Counted from the first letter of the stretch, positions 35,138-43,374 are shown. The stretch: DNA of 64,000 bases from Nocardioides luti (GCF_014212315.1 NZ_JACKXE010000001.1:2790001-2854000), one strand, 5' to 3'. The notes: a model not told the origin generated them from the letters alone. Numbers and translations are program-made.

Positions 35138-36469
35138 GTGGCTGACGACTTCGAGCGGATGTGGTCCGACCTGGCGCCGGTCGGGCGCTCGGCCACCTCG
35201 GGCGGCTACTTCCGCCAACCCTGGACCCCGGCCGAGGGCGAGCTGCGGGCGTGGTTCGTGGAGCAGTGCGAGGCCCGCGGGCTGCGGGTCGAGGGTGACG
35301 GGCTCGGCAACCTCGTGGGCTGGTGGGACGTCCCGTCGGGGTCGGTGGTTGAGGAGGGCGCGCAGCGCCCGTCGGGGTCGGTGGTTGAGGAGGGCGCGCA
35401 GCGCCCGTCGGGGTCGGTGGTTGAGGAGGGCGCGCAGCGCCCGTCTCGAAACCACGCCCTCCTGACCGGCTCGCACCTGGACTCGGTCCTCGACGGCGGG
35501 GCGTACGACGGCCCGCTCGGCGTCGTGGCGGCGCTGGCCGCCGTGGACCTGATGCGCGAGCGCGGCGTGGTGCCGGGGCGACCGGTCGGGGTGTCGGCGT
35601 TCGTCGAGGAGGAGGGCTCGCGCTTCGGGCTGGCCTGCCTGGGCTCGCGGCTGGCGACCGGGACGATGTCGTGGGCGACTGCGCGCGAGCTGCGGGACCG
35701 CTCCGGGGTGGCGCTGCCGGACGCGCTCGAGGCGGCGGGGCTCGGCCACGACGGGGGCTCCGGTCCCGGCGGGGTCTCGTCGCTGCTGGACGGCGTCGGC
35801 ACCTTCGTCGAGCTGCACGTGGAGCAGGGCCGCGACCTGGTCGACCGCGGGGCCGCCGTCGGGGTGGCGAGCGAGATCTGGCCGCACGGGAGGTACCGCT
35901 TCGACTTCACCGGCGCCGCCAACCACGCCGGCACCACGCGGATGGAGGACCGCGAGGACCCGATGCTGACCTACGCGATGACCGCCCTGGCCGCGAACAA
36001 GCAGGCCCGGCTGGCCGGCCAGCGCGCGACCTTCGGGCGGATCGACGTCGCCCCCAACGGCACCAACGCGATCCCGTCGCGGGTGACCGCCTGGCTGGAC
36101 GCCCGCTGCTCGACCGACGACGGGCTCGCCGCCCTGGTCGAGGCGATCTCGGCGCAGGCGACCGACCGGGCCGGCCGGGACGGCACGGCGCTGGAGGTCA
36201 CCGCCGAGTCGGTGTCGTCCTCGGTGGCCTTCGACCCCGCCCTCGCGCGGGCGATCGCGGCCGACCACGAGGGCGGCGACTGGCCGGTGATCCCGACGAT
36301 GGCGGGTCACGACGCCGGGATCCTGTCCGCTGCGGGCATCCCCACCGCGATGCTCTTCGTGCGCAACCCCACCGGCGTCTCGCACTCGCCCGCTGAGCAC
36401 GCGGAGGTCGCGGACTGCCTGGTCGGCGTCTCGGCGCTGGCCGACACCCTCGAACGGCTGGCGCGCTGA
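35138..36469 (+). CDS. M20 amidohydrolase (allantoate amidohydrolase-like), probable last step of histidine degradation
   Basis: A 443-residue di-metal amidohydrolase of the allantoate amidohydrolase/N-carbamoylase branch: LLTGSHLDSVLDGGAYDGPL, SAFVEEEGSRFG, ANHAGTTRMEDRED and MAGHDAG with a final GVSHSPAEH. In this operon, directly before hutF and hutI and with hutG absent, it most likely hydrolyses N-formylglutamate. That is an inference from gene order, which I recall as conserved in Streptomyces. Residues 67-102 are three identical 12-residue repeats (PSGSVVEEGAQR) created by repeat DNA, in the loop before the first metal strand. GTG 35138 lies six bases after TATGGA. Confidence 0.85.
   Translation: MADDFERMWSDLAPVGRSATSGGYFRQPWTPAEGELRAWFVEQCEARGLRVEGDGLGNLVGWWDVPSGSVVEEGAQRPSGSVVEEGAQRPSGSVVEEGAQRPSRNHALLTGSHLDSVLDGGAYDGPLGVVAALAAVDLMRERGVVPGRPVGVSAFVEEEGSRFGLACLGSRLATGTMSWATARELRDRSGVALPDALEAAGLGHDGGSGPGGVSSLLDGVGTFVELHVEQGRDLVDRGAAVGVASEIWPHGRYRFDFTGAANHAGTTRMEDREDPMLTYAMTALAANKQARLAGQRATFGRIDVAPNGTNAIPSRVTAWLDARCSTDDGLAALVEAISAQATDRAGRDGTALEVTAESVSSSVAFDPALARAIAADHEGGDWPVIPTMAGHDAGILSAAGIPTAMLFVRNPTGVSHSPAEHAEVADCLVGVSALADTLERLAR
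35335..35455 (+). repeat. Triplicated hairpin repeat inside a coding sequence
   Basis: Three perfect 36-bp direct repeats at 35335-35370, 35371-35406 and 35407-35442, followed by the closing arm CTCGAAACCAC to 35455. The last unit plus the arm is the same hairpin family as at 7560-7727, but with GCGC/GCGC instead of TCGC/GCGA in the stem. Since 36 is divisible by 3, the reading frame stays open and adds 12 residues per unit. Confidence 0.95.
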
Positions 36470-36603
36470 TGGCCCGCGCGACGGCGTACCCCCGCGAGCG
36501 GGTGCGGACCGACCCGGCGCTGCGCCGCGGGGACGGGACCCGTCGACGCCCCTCCGCGGCGACCCCGTCCGTCACTCCGGTCACACCGACCGGGGGAAAC
36601 CCA

Positions 36604-36660
36604 CACTTTCCGGGGGTTGCAACACCCGGAAAGCGCCAAATTCCCCGGATATCCGGGGAA
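36604..36660. repeat. Multi-palindrome element upstream of hutF
   Basis: An imperfect 32-bp palindrome at 36604-36635 centred on TTGCAA, followed by a perfect 20-bp palindrome TTCCCCGGATATCCGGGGAA at 36641-36660. A decayed left copy (CCGGGGGAAAC) precedes it. The same three-part structure occurs at 57119-57205. It fills most of the 217-base gap between the amidohydrolase and hutF. Confidence 0.85.
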
Positions 36661-36686
36661 ACCGACACCCCCCAGGCGGCCCACCC

Positions 36687-38090
36687 ATGACCCCCACGAC
36701 GACCTACCTCCTCGAGCGGGCGTGGGTGGACGGCAGCGTCCAGAGCGACGTGCTGGTGGAGGTGACCGCGCACGGGCTGTTCGGGGCGGTGACGCGGCCG
36801 GGGCTCGACCTGGGGTCGTCGGGGGTCGCGAGTCTGCCCGCCGACGTCGTGCGGCTGCCGGGGCTGACGGTGCCGGGGCTGGCGAACTGCCACAGCCACG
36901 CGTTCCACCGGGCCCTGCGCGGGCGGACGCAGCGGGAGCGGGGGTCGTTCTGGACGTGGCGCGAGCAGATGTACGCCGTGGCCGGGACGCTCGACCCGGA
37001 CTCCTACTACTGGCTGGCGCGGGCGACCTACCGCGAGATGGCGGCGGCGGGGATCACGACGGTGGGCGAGTTCCACTACCTGCACCACCAGGCCGACGGC
37101 ACGCCGTACGACGAGCGCAACGCGATGGCCAAGGCGCTGGTCGCGGCCGCGCACGACGCCGGGATCCGGATCGCGCTGCTGGACACGTGCTACCTCAGCT
37201 CGGGCTTCGGGGCGCCCCTCGACGGCGTCCAGCGACGCTTCGGCGACCGGTCCGTGGACGGGTGGTACTCCCGGATGGTCCACCTGGAGCCCACCGCGAC
37301 GACTGTCGTCGGGGCGGCCGTGCACTCGGTCCGGGCCCTGACGCCGGAGCAGATCGGGCAGGTCGGCGACCTCGTCCGCGAGCACACGGTCGAGGACCCG
37401 CAGCAGGGCTTCCGGTCGGTCCGGGGCATGCTCCCGCTGCACGTCCACCTCTCCGAGCAGGTGGCGGAGAACGACGCCTGCCGGGCGGCGTACGGCCTGA
37501 CGCCCACGGGCCTGCTCGCCGAGCGCGGCGTGCTGGGGGAGCGCACCTCGCTCGTGCACGCCACGCACCTCACCGACGACGACGTGCGACGGATCGGCGA
37601 GAGCGGCGCGCACTCCTGCTTCTGCCCCACCACCGAGCGGGACCTCGGCGACGGCATCGGGCCGAGCCGGGCGCTGCGCGAGGCCGGCAGCCCGCTCACG
37701 CTGGGGTCCGACAGCCACGCCGTGATCGACCTGTTCGAGGAGATGCGGGCGGTGGAGCTCGACGAGCGGCTCGCGACGCAGCAGCGCGGGCACTGGACCG
37801 CCGCCGAGCTCCTCGAGGCGGCGACGGCGACCGGTCACGCCAGCCTCGGCTTCCCCGGCGCCGGGAGGATCGAGCGCGGCGCCCGCGCCGACCTCGTGAC
37901 GCTCGACCTCACGTCGCCCCGGACGGCCGGCACCGGTCGCGACGAGAACACCGCGGTCTTCGCCGCGGCCGCCGAGGACGTCACCCACGTCGTCGTGGAC
38001 GGCCGGGTCGTCGTACGCCCCGGCGACCGGGCCGACATCGGCCGCGAGCTCGACGCCGCCATCGACGCGGTCTGGAGGAAGGTCCCGTGA
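36687..38090 (+). CDS. hutF: Formimidoylglutamate deiminase
   Basis: Converts N-formimino-glutamate to N-formylglutamate and ammonia in the five-step hut pathway. A 467-residue amidohydrolase-superfamily barrel with the metal and substrate motif [20 protein letters not shown] then [10 protein letters not shown], the metal His in HLSEQVAEN, and the Asp in [15 protein letters not shown]. These match HutF rather than guanine deaminase. The ATG at 36687 is used. The stop overlaps the hutI start by 4 bases (GTGA), so both are coupled. Confidence 0.93.
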   Translation: MTPTTTYLLERAWVDGSVQSDVLVEVTAHGLFGAVTRPGLDLGSSGVASLPADVVRLPGLTVPGLANCHSHAFHRALRGRTQRERGSFWTWREQMYAVAGTLDPDSYYWLARATYREMAAAGITTVGEFHYLHHQADGTPYDERNAMAKALVAAAHDAGIRIALLDTCYLSSGFGAPLDGVQRRFGDRSVDGWYSRMVHLEPTATTVVGAAVHSVRALTPEQIGQVGDLVREHTVEDPQQGFRSVRGMLPLHVHLSEQVAENDACRAAYGLTPTGLLAERGVLGERTSLVHATHLTDDDVRRIGESGAHSCFCPTTERDLGDGIGPSRALREAGSPLTLGSDSHAVIDLFEEMRAVELDERLATQQRGHWTAAELLEAATATGHASLGFPGAGRIERGARADLVTLDLTSPRTAGTGRDENTAVFAAAAEDVTHVVVDGRVVVRPGDRADIGRELDAAIDAVWRKVP

Positions 38091-39259
38091 GCACCACGCT
38101 CTTCACGCACATCGGCGAGCTCGTCACGAACGACCCGACGGCCGACGACCTGCTCGGCGCGATCCCGGACGCCGCGCTCGTCGTCGAGGGCGGTCGGGTG
38201 GCCTGGGTCGGTCGGGCGGTCGACGCGGCGGCGGCCGACGAGGTCGTCGACCTGGGCGGGCGCGCGGTGCTGCCGGGCTTCGTCGACTCGCACTCGCACC
38301 TGGTCTTCGCGGGGGACCGGGCGCCGGAGTTCGCGGCCCGGATGGCCGGGGAGGCGTACGCCGCCGGCGGGATCCGCACGACGGTGGCGGCGACCCGGGC
38401 CGCGAGCGACGAGCAGCTCACCAGCCACGTGGCGCGGCTGGTCGCCGAGATGCGCCGGCAGGGCACGACCACCGTCGAGATCAAGAGCGGCTACGGGCTC
38501 AGCACCCGCGACGAGGCCCGCAGCCTGGCCGTCGCGCGGCAGTTCACCGAGGAGACGACGTTCCTGGGCGCGCACGTGGTCCCGGCCGGCCCGGACGGCG
38601 CCCCCGGCGACCCCGCGGCGTACGTCGACCTCGTCACCGGGCCGATGCTGGAGGCGGCGGCGCCGTACGCCCGCTGGATCGACGTCTTCTGCGAGCGCGG
38701 CGCCTTCGACGAGGACCAGGCGCGGACCGTCCTCGCGGCCGGGGCGGCGCACGGGCTGCGCGGCCGGCTGCACGCGAACCAGCTCGGCCCCGGCCCCGGG
38801 GTGCGGCTCGCCTGCGAGCTCGGCCTGGCCGCCGTCGACCACTGCACGTACCTCGACGATGCCGACGTCGACGCGCTGCGCGACGCGGGCACGGTGGCGA
38901 CCCTGTTGCCGGGCGTGGAGTTCTCCACGAAGCAGCCCTACCCCGACGCCCGGCGGCTCTTGGACGCCGGTGTGCGGGTGGCGATCGCCAGCGACTGCAA
39001 CCCCGGATCCTGCTTCACCAGCTCGCTGCCGTTCTGCATCGCCCTGGCCGTCCGCGAGATGGGGATGACCCCGGCCGAGGCCGTGCACGCCGCGACCGTC
39101 GGGGGTGCCCGGGCCCTGGACCGCGACGACGTCGGCGCGCTCGTCGTCGGCAGCCGCGCCGACCTGCTGGTGCTCGACGCGCCGTCGCACGTGCACCTGG
39201 CCTACCGCCCCGGCGTGCCGCTGGTGGCGGGGGTGTGGGTGGGCGGCCGCCCGCTGTAA
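38087..39259 (+). CDS. hutI: Imidazolonepropionase
   Basis: Hydrolyses imidazolone-5-propionate to N-formimino-glutamate. A 390-residue amidohydrolase with the metal pair His69/His71 in [13 protein letters not shown], then [15 protein letters not shown], the metal His in RLHANQLG, and the Asp in [15 protein letters not shown], all diagnostic of HutI. Starts at GTG 38087, overlapping the hutF stop. The stop codon TAA is itself the beginning of a 70-bp inverted-repeat element (39255-39324), so the end of the gene and the element are fused. Confidence 0.96.
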   Translation: MSTTLFTHIGELVTNDPTADDLLGAIPDAALVVEGGRVAWVGRAVDAAAADEVVDLGGRAVLPGFVDSHSHLVFAGDRAPEFAARMAGEAYAAGGIRTTVAATRAASDEQLTSHVARLVAEMRRQGTTTVEIKSGYGLSTRDEARSLAVARQFTEETTFLGAHVVPAGPDGAPGDPAAYVDLVTGPMLEAAAPYARWIDVFCERGAFDEDQARTVLAAGAAHGLRGRLHANQLGPGPGVRLACELGLAAVDHCTYLDDADVDALRDAGTVATLLPGVEFSTKQPYPDARRLLDAGVRVAIASDCNPGSCFTSSLPFCIALAVREMGMTPAEAVHAATVGGARALDRDDVGALVVGSRADLLVLDAPSHVHLAYRPGVPLVAGVWVGGRPL

Positions 39260-39324
39260 CGCGGTGTCCGCGCCACTGGTGCGGTGCTGCAGCGGGTGAA
39301 TCACGACGTGGACACCGCGTTACA
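39255..39324 (+). repeat. 70-bp hairpin element carrying the hutI stop codon
   Basis: Terminal inverted repeats TGTAACGCGGTGTCC (39255-39269) and GGACACCGCGTTACA (39310-39324). The TAA in the left arm is the hutI stop. The inner sequence CACTGGTGCGGTGCTGC is shared with the second copy at 39936-40005, in the same orientation. It could act as a terminator or as a mobile repeat. Confidence 0.9.
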
Positions 39325-39361
39325 GCGGCGGCGGCCCCGGCTGATCGGGTAGGACGGTCCC

Positions 39362-39940
39362 ATGGGACTCCTGCACTACTCCGCGCTCATGTCGCTCGAC
39401 GGGTACGTCGTCGACGCCGACGGCCGCTTCGACTGGGCGGCGCCCGACGAGGAGGTGCACGCCTTCGTCAACGAGATGACCCGGCCGATCGGGACGTACC
39501 TCTACGGCCGGCGGATGTACGACGTCATGACCTTCTGGGAGACGGCCGAGACCGACGACGAGCCACCCGTCTTCGGGGAGTGGGCCGCGATGTGGCGCGC
39601 CGCCGACAAGGTGGTCTTCTCCTCGACGCTCGGCCCCGAGGACCTCCGCTCCGCGCGGACCCGGCTGGAGCCGCGCTGCACCGCCGACGCGCTGCGCCGG
39701 CTCAAGGACGAGACCCCGGGCGCGCTGAGCATCGGCGGCGCGACGGTGGCCGCCGAGGCCTTCGCGGCCGGCCTCGTCGACGACGTCCAGCTCTTCCTCG
39801 CGCCCGTGGTCGTCGGCGGCGGCACGCGCGGCATGCCCGACGGCGTACGCCTCGACCTGGAGCTGGTCGACGAGCGCCGCTTCGCCGGCGGGTTCGTGAC
39901 GGTGCGGTACGCCGTGGGTGGGGGCGGCGCCGGCCTGTAA
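39362..39940 (+). CDS. Dihydrofolate reductase family (RibD C-terminal-like) protein
   Basis: A 192-residue NADPH-dependent reductase-fold protein. The start GLLHYSALMSLDGYVVDADG is typical of the RibD_C/YyaP group, followed by LYGRRMYDVMTFWE (with a Gly-Arg-x-x-Tyr motif), KVVFSSTL and GALSIGGATVAAEAF (nucleotide-binding GG-[AS] turn). It lacks the active-site set of true DHFR, so a riboflavin-like or unknown reductase role is likely. TAGGAC lies six bases before the ATG, indicating a leaderless transcript. Its stop codon also lies in a 70-bp hairpin element. Confidence 0.85.
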   Translation: MGLLHYSALMSLDGYVVDADGRFDWAAPDEEVHAFVNEMTRPIGTYLYGRRMYDVMTFWETAETDDEPPVFGEWAAMWRAADKVVFSSTLGPEDLRSARTRLEPRCTADALRRLKDETPGALSIGGATVAAEAFAAGLVDDVQLFLAPVVVGGGTRGMPDGVRLDLELVDERRFAGGFVTVRYAVGGGGAGL

Positions 39941-40005
39941 CGCGGTGTCCACGTCACTGGCGCGGTGCTGCCACGCCCGTCGAGGGACGTGGACACCGCG
40001 TTACA
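39936..40005 (+). repeat. Second 70-bp hairpin element carrying the DHFR-like gene's stop codon
   Basis: Perfect 20-bp terminal inverted repeats: TGTAACGCGGTGTCCACGTC at 39936-39955 and its complement at 39986-40005. The first 37 bases match the copy at 39255 with 3 differences; the remainder of the loop differs. Both copies are exactly 70 bp and in direct orientation, bracketing a single gene. Confidence 0.92.
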
Positions 40006-40038
40006 GCGGACGCAGCCCCACCCGGCACAATCGACGGA

Positions 40039-40908
40039 GTGACCCCGACCCCCGACTTCCGCTGCGCGGCCTCCAGCGTCGCCGACGACGAGCCGATGGC
40101 GGGGAGCGCGCCGACCGAGACCGACTGGCTGCTCGTCGAGCACCCCGGGCCGTGGGGCCGCAAGGCCGTCGCGGAGAGCAACCTCGCCGACGAGGTGCGG
40201 GAGCACCTGGCCGGGCTCGAGGGCGTGCGCGTGCAGCTCATCCGGCGTCACGGGGGCGTCTCCGGTCCGGGGGTCCGGGTCTTCCGGGCCCACCTGGATC
40301 CCGCCGGCACCGGCACCACCGTCGAGACCGCCGTCCTCGCCGACGCCGCGGAGCTGCTGGGCGACGTGGCCTGGCAGCCGTACGACGGCCACCTCTGGCT
40401 GGTCTGCACGAACGGCCGCCGCGACGTCTGCTGCGCCGAGCTCGGGCGCCCGGTCGCCGGGGCGCTGAGCGCGCGCTGGCACGAGGAGACCTGGGAGACC
40501 ACCCACCTGGGCGGGCACCGCTTCTCCGGCACGCTGCTGGCGCTGCCCAGCGGCGTCGCCCTCGGCCGGCTGGACGCCGACACCGCCGTCGCCGCCTGCC
40601 ACGACCTGGCCCTCGGGCAGGTCCCGATCGCGCACAGCCGCGGTCGCGCCGGCGCGGCACCGGCGGCGCAGGTCGCCGAGCTGCACCTGCGCACCGAGCT
40701 CGGGCTGACCGGGCTCGACGAGGTCGCGGTCGGCTCCGTCGCGGACGAGGACGGGACCAGCGTCGTCACCCTGCACGCCAGCGGGACGGCGTACGACGTG
40801 CGCGTCGGCGGCCGCGCGAGCGAGCCGCGCCGTCAGAGCTGCGCGGACCTGGCGACCAAGCCGGGACGGGCGTACGACGTCACGCAGTGGGTACGGCACG
40901 AGGGCTGA
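40039..40908 (+). CDS. Sucrase/ferredoxin-like thioredoxin-fold protein (first copy)
   Basis: A 289-residue protein of the sucrase/ferredoxin-like family, a thioredoxin-fold 2Fe-2S protein group. Key features are the early Cys in DFRCAASS, VCTNGRRDVCCAELGRPVAG with three Cys, and WETTHLGGHRFSGTLLALPS with the conserved His. The C-terminal strands (YDVRVGGRASEPRRQSCADL) add another Cys. GTG 40039 lies seven bases after CACAAT. A paralogue lies 1.5 kb downstream (42447). It may donate or sense electrons for nearby oxidases, but no partner is proven. Confidence 0.78.
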   Translation: MTPTPDFRCAASSVADDEPMAGSAPTETDWLLVEHPGPWGRKAVAESNLADEVREHLAGLEGVRVQLIRRHGGVSGPGVRVFRAHLDPAGTGTTVETAVLADAAELLGDVAWQPYDGHLWLVCTNGRRDVCCAELGRPVAGALSARWHEETWETTHLGGHRFSGTLLALPSGVALGRLDADTAVAACHDLALGQVPIAHSRGRAGAAPAAQVAELHLRTELGLTGLDEVAVGSVADEDGTSVVTLHASGTAYDVRVGGRASEPRRQSCADLATKPGRAYDVTQWVRHEG

Positions 40909-41005
40909 CGGCCTCCGCCTTGCGCGCCCCAGCAGACTGGCACCAGCACACCGAACCGACGCGCCGGCCGACCACGTCCGGCGCCACCGACGCCCAGGAG
41001 GACGC

Positions 41006-41305
41006 ATGACCACGACGCCCGAAGAGCCTCTGTCCGACGACGACATCACCACGAGCGCGGCCGGGCCGGCCGGCGCGACCAAGCCTGCCGACGCCGACGG
41101 CACCGACGGCGGTGCGGACGCGGACGCGACGGACGGCGACGCCACGGACACCACCGACGGCGACGCCAGCGACGGCGACGCGACCGACACCACGGACGGC
41201 GACGCGACCGACGGTGGCGCCGACGCCGACGGCACCGACGGCGGTGCGGACGCGGACGCCACGGACGGCGACGCGACCGACACGACCGACGGGGACGCGT
41301 CCTGA
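41006..41305 (+). CDS. Asp-rich low-complexity repeat protein (99 aa)
   Basis: A highly acidic protein with a strong ribosome site (AGGAGG, 6 bases before the ATG). After a normal-looking start (MTTTPEEPLSDDDITTSAAG), residues 29-99 use only Asp, Ala, Gly, Thr and Ser. A 27-residue block at 29-55 (DADGTDGGADADATDGDATD then TTDGDAS) recurs identically at 73-99. No membrane or signal segment. Its stop codon overlaps the beginning of the oxygenase frame. Calcium binding, a modification substrate, or a spacer are all conceivable; no function is assigned. Confidence 0.65.
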   Translation: MTTTPEEPLSDDDITTSAAGPAGATKPADADGTDGGADADATDGDATDTTDGDASDGDATDTTDGDATDGGADADGTDGGADADATDGDATDTTDGDAS

Positions 41306-42450
41306 GCGCTGACGCGCCCGGGTCGGCACTCGACCTGCTCAGCGGTGACGCCCAGACCTTCCTCGCGAAGGTCTGGGCGTCCCGCGTGCACGTGCACCAC
41401 GCCGACCCGGACGCCCTGGTCGGCCTGCTCTCCCTGGACGACGTCGACGAGCTGCTGACGTCGTCCGCGATCCGTACGCCGTCGGTCCGGATCGCCCAGG
41501 ACGGCGCGGTGCTCCCCGAGTCGTCGTACACCCGCGGCGCCACGCTGGCCGGACGTCCGCTCAGCGGCCTCGTCGACGGCCGCCGGGCCCTCGCCCTCTT
41601 CGACGGCGGCGCGACGATCGTGCTGCAGGGCCTGCACCGCTACTGGCCCGCGCTGACCGCGCTGATCGCCGAGCTCGAGCTGGAGCTCGGCCACCCCTGC
41701 CAGGCCAACGCCTACCTCACGCCGCCCGGCGCCCAGGGCTTCGCGGTCCACTCGGACTCCCACGACGTCTTCGTCTTCCAGACCGCGGGCTCCAAGCAGT
41801 GGGAGGTGCACACCCCCGACGGCGTCGAGGAGCCGCTGCTGGTGCCGGGGATCTCGATGTACCTCCCCACCGGCACCCCCCACGCCGCCCGCGCCCAGGA
41901 CACCGTCTCGCTGCACGTCACCCTCGGCATCAACCAGCTGACCTGGCGCGGCCTGGTCGAGCGCAGCGTCCGCGACGTGCTCGCCGGCGTCAGCGACGAG
42001 CACCTGCCGGCCGGCTGGCTCGACGACCCCGACCGGCTCGCCGACGAGCTCGGCCGCCGTCTCGAGCTGCTCGCGGGCAACGTCCGCAACCTCGACGCCG
42101 GCGGCGCGGTCGACGCGGAGGTACGCCGCTTCCTCACGACCCGTCCCTCCCGGCTCGCGGGCGGCCTGCACGACGTGCTGGCGGCCGGTGACCTGGCCGA
42201 CGGCACGCTCCTGCGCCGCCGTGCCGGGCACCCCTGCGTGCTGCTCGCCGGGGCCGACCCGTCGCGGGTCGAGGTGCTGCTCGGCGACCGCTCCCTCGAC
42301 GTCCCGGCCCGGATCCGTCCTGCCCTCGAGGAGGTGCGCTCGCGGCGCGAGCTGCGGCCCTCGGACCTGGCGGACCACCTCGACGAGCAGAGCCGGCTCG
42401 TCCTCTGCCGCCGGCTGGTCCGGGAAGGGCTGCTCGAGGTCGTCCGGTGA
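41302..42450 (+). CDS. JmjC/cupin-like 2-oxoglutarate oxygenase (RoxA/YcfD-like), probable CTG start
   Basis: A Fe(II)/2-oxoglutarate protein hydroxylase of the ribosomal-oxygenase type. The metal pair is in GFAVHSDSHDVFVFQ (His-x-Asp), and the distal His in LPTGTPHAARAQD; KQWEVH binds 2-oxoglutarate. Family-like sequence (LDLLSGDAQTFLAKVWASRV) begins before the first GTG at 41386. The only usable upstream start is CTG 41302, overlapping the previous stop as CTGA. That gives 382 residues. A frameshift fusion with the Asp-rich protein is an alternative. Relatives hydroxylate Arg or His of ribosomal proteins. The stop overlaps the next gene by 4 bases. Confidence 0.75.
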   Translation: MSADAPGSALDLLSGDAQTFLAKVWASRVHVHHADPDALVGLLSLDDVDELLTSSAIRTPSVRIAQDGAVLPESSYTRGATLAGRPLSGLVDGRRALALFDGGATIVLQGLHRYWPALTALIAELELELGHPCQANAYLTPPGAQGFAVHSDSHDVFVFQTAGSKQWEVHTPDGVEEPLLVPGISMYLPTGTPHAARAQDTVSLHVTLGINQLTWRGLVERSVRDVLAGVSDEHLPAGWLDDPDRLADELGRRLELLAGNVRNLDAGGAVDAEVRRFLTTRPSRLAGGLHDVLAAGDLADGTLLRRRAGHPCVLLAGADPSRVEVLLGDRSLDVPARIRPALEEVRSRRELRPSDLADHLDEQSRLVLCRRLVREGLLEVVR

Positions 42451-43343
42451 GCGAGCCCGCCTTCCGGTGCGCCGGGGCGAGCCTGCTGCGCGACGAGCCG
42501 GTGGCCGGCACCGCCTCCACCGTCCGCGCCTTCCTGCTGCTCGAGGAGGCCGGGCCCTGGGGCGTCGACGCGCTCCGCGACGCCCGGCTGCCCGACGGCC
42601 TCGGGGTCCGGCTGCGCGCCGCCGCGGCCGCGTCGGGCGTCCGGATCCTGCTCGTGCGCCGCCCCGGCAGCCGTGCCTCGGCCGCGCCCCGCCGGGTGCT
42701 GGCGGCGTACGCCGACCCCGACGCCCCGCGCCTCGAGTCGGGCACCGTGGCGGACCCCGCGGACGTGCTCGACCTCGACCTCGCCGGGCTCCGCGCCGGA
42801 GGCAGCGCCGGGCTCGCGCCGGACCCCGGCACCGCCTTCGCCGTCTGCACCCACGGCCGCCACGACGCGTGCTGCGCCGAGCGCGGCCGGCCGGTCGCCG
42901 CGGCCCTCGCCCAGGCGCACCCCGAGGAGACCTGGGAGGTCTCGCACATCGGGGGCGACCGGTTCGCCGGCAACATGCTGGTGCTGCCGCACGGCCTCTA
43001 CTACGGACGGCTCGACCCGGTCGCCGCGCTCACGGCCGCCGGCGCCCACCTCGGCGGCCAGCTCGACCTCGACCACCTCCGCGGCCGGTCCGGGCACCCG
43101 ATGCCCGTCCAGGCGGCCGAGCTGGCGCTGCGCCGCGAGCTGGCCGAGACCCGCGTGGACGCCCTGCGCCTGGTCCGCCGGTCGGCCGACGACGGGGTCA
43201 CCGAGGCGGTCTTCGACGTCGCCGGGGCGGCGTACGCCGTCCGCGTCCGCTCCACGATGCGCGGCTCCGAGCAGCTCACCTGCCGGGCGACCCGCGAGAA
43301 CCCGGCCGTCCACCACGAGGTCCTGGGCGTCCGGCGCACATGA
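42447..43343 (+). CDS. Sucrase/ferredoxin-like thioredoxin-fold protein (second copy)
   Basis: A 298-residue paralogue of the 40039 gene: FRCAGASLLRDEPVAGTAST at the start, AVCTHGRHDACCAERGRPVA in the middle and WEVSHIGGDRFAGNMLVLPH after it, with conserved Cys and His positions. The GTG start overlaps the oxygenase stop by 4 bases. The pair brackets the Asp-rich protein and oxygenase. It ends 31 bases before the polyketide operon and could supply electrons to its oxidases, but this is speculative. Confidence 0.8.
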   Translation: MSEPAFRCAGASLLRDEPVAGTASTVRAFLLLEEAGPWGVDALRDARLPDGLGVRLRAAAAASGVRILLVRRPGSRASAAPRRVLAAYADPDAPRLESGTVADPADVLDLDLAGLRAGGSAGLAPDPGTAFAVCTHGRHDACCAERGRPVAAALAQAHPEETWEVSHIGGDRFAGNMLVLPHGLYYGRLDPVAALTAAGAHLGGQLDLDHLRGRSGHPMPVQAAELALRRELAETRVDALRLVRRSADDGVTEAVFDVAGAAYAVRVRSTMRGSEQLTCRATRENPAVHHEVLGVRRT

Positions 43344-43374
43344 GCGGCACCCGACCCCTCGGTACGTTGGCAGG

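Noticed and set aside
36469..36690. 73-residue ORF between the amidohydrolase and hutF, starting just after the stop
   Set aside because: Most of its length is the multi-palindrome repeat; the rest is Arg/Pro-rich with no ribosome site or conserved feature.
41112..41312. Arg/Thr-Pro repeat frame inside the Asp-rich gene
   Set aside because: It is an alternate-frame reading of the same DNA repeat and lacks a ribosome site; the Asp-rich frame has AGGAGG.
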